Below, piece by piece: positions 5,850 through 5,860 of a stretch of 5,860 bases of DNA (its first letter is position 1; every line of letters begins with the position of its first letter). Below the pieces are notes generated by a model. That model made no database searches. It was given only the letters and a program-made list of their open reading frames with translations, and was not told where the DNA came from. Source of the DNA: Bacillus sp. JCM 19058 (GTDB lineage Bacteria; Bacillota; Bacilli; Bacillales_H; Bacillaceae_D); assembly GCA_001310555.1 (NCBI GenBank), contig BAXO01000149.1:1-5860 (forward strand). Reading direction: 5' to 3'. Both the position numbers and the translations under genes were made by a program.

Positions 5850-5860
5850 ACCTTGGATCA

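Overview
The window looks like chromosomal DNA of a low-G+C Bacillota, most likely a Bacillaceae-type Bacillus relative. The base composition is AT-rich and several Shine-Dalgarno sites are strong (GGAGG, GGGGGAG). Three sites match the catabolite-responsive element consensus. The aminoglycoside-phosphotransferase-like protein and the acidic lipoprotein binding protein are both of Bacillus character. These are judgements by eye, not database results.

Left part (1-757): mostly non-coding. It carries three exact 17-bp copies of TGTAATCGTTCTCACAT, each containing a perfect cre/LacI-family operator consensus. The copy nearest the left edge sits just upstream of a minus-strand reading frame that resembles a slightly damaged LacI-family N-terminus and runs off the window. 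An AT-rich stretch at 421-470 can fold into two mutually exclusive hairpins. Next, on the plus strand, is a full-length APH/choline-kinase-fold phosphotransferase gene (758-1673) interrupted by two single-base homopolymer frameshifts.

Middle (1674-2584): a gene graveyard. A minus-strand C-terminal fragment of an unrecognised protein (1923-2105) is followed by its own rho-independent terminator. A plus-strand GNAT acetyltransferase C-terminal remnant (2110-2364) points the other way. The truncated 5' sides of both meet at a perfect 14-bp palindrome (2101-2114).

Right part (2585-5860, minus strand): a carbohydrate ABC importer operon of the CUT1 type. Its order is lipoprotein solute-binding protein (5792-4436), a strong intergenic hairpin, MalF-type permease (4318-3424), then MalG-type permease (3404-2585). 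No ATPase is encoded here. In Bacillus such importers commonly borrow a shared ATPase of the MsmX type. The sugar cannot be deduced.

The most striking property is that every gene of appreciable length has its frame broken. In the ABC operon, all four runs of seven T on the coding strand carry exactly one T too many for the obvious protein frame, while runs of six are in frame. A fifth break needs one more G. This fits uncorrected homopolymer errors in the sequence, recent pseudogenisation, or (less likely) tolerance through polymerase slippage. Corrected lengths (451, 297, 272 and 305 residues) are all normal for their families. I found no convincing sign of a novel defence, mobile or RNA system.
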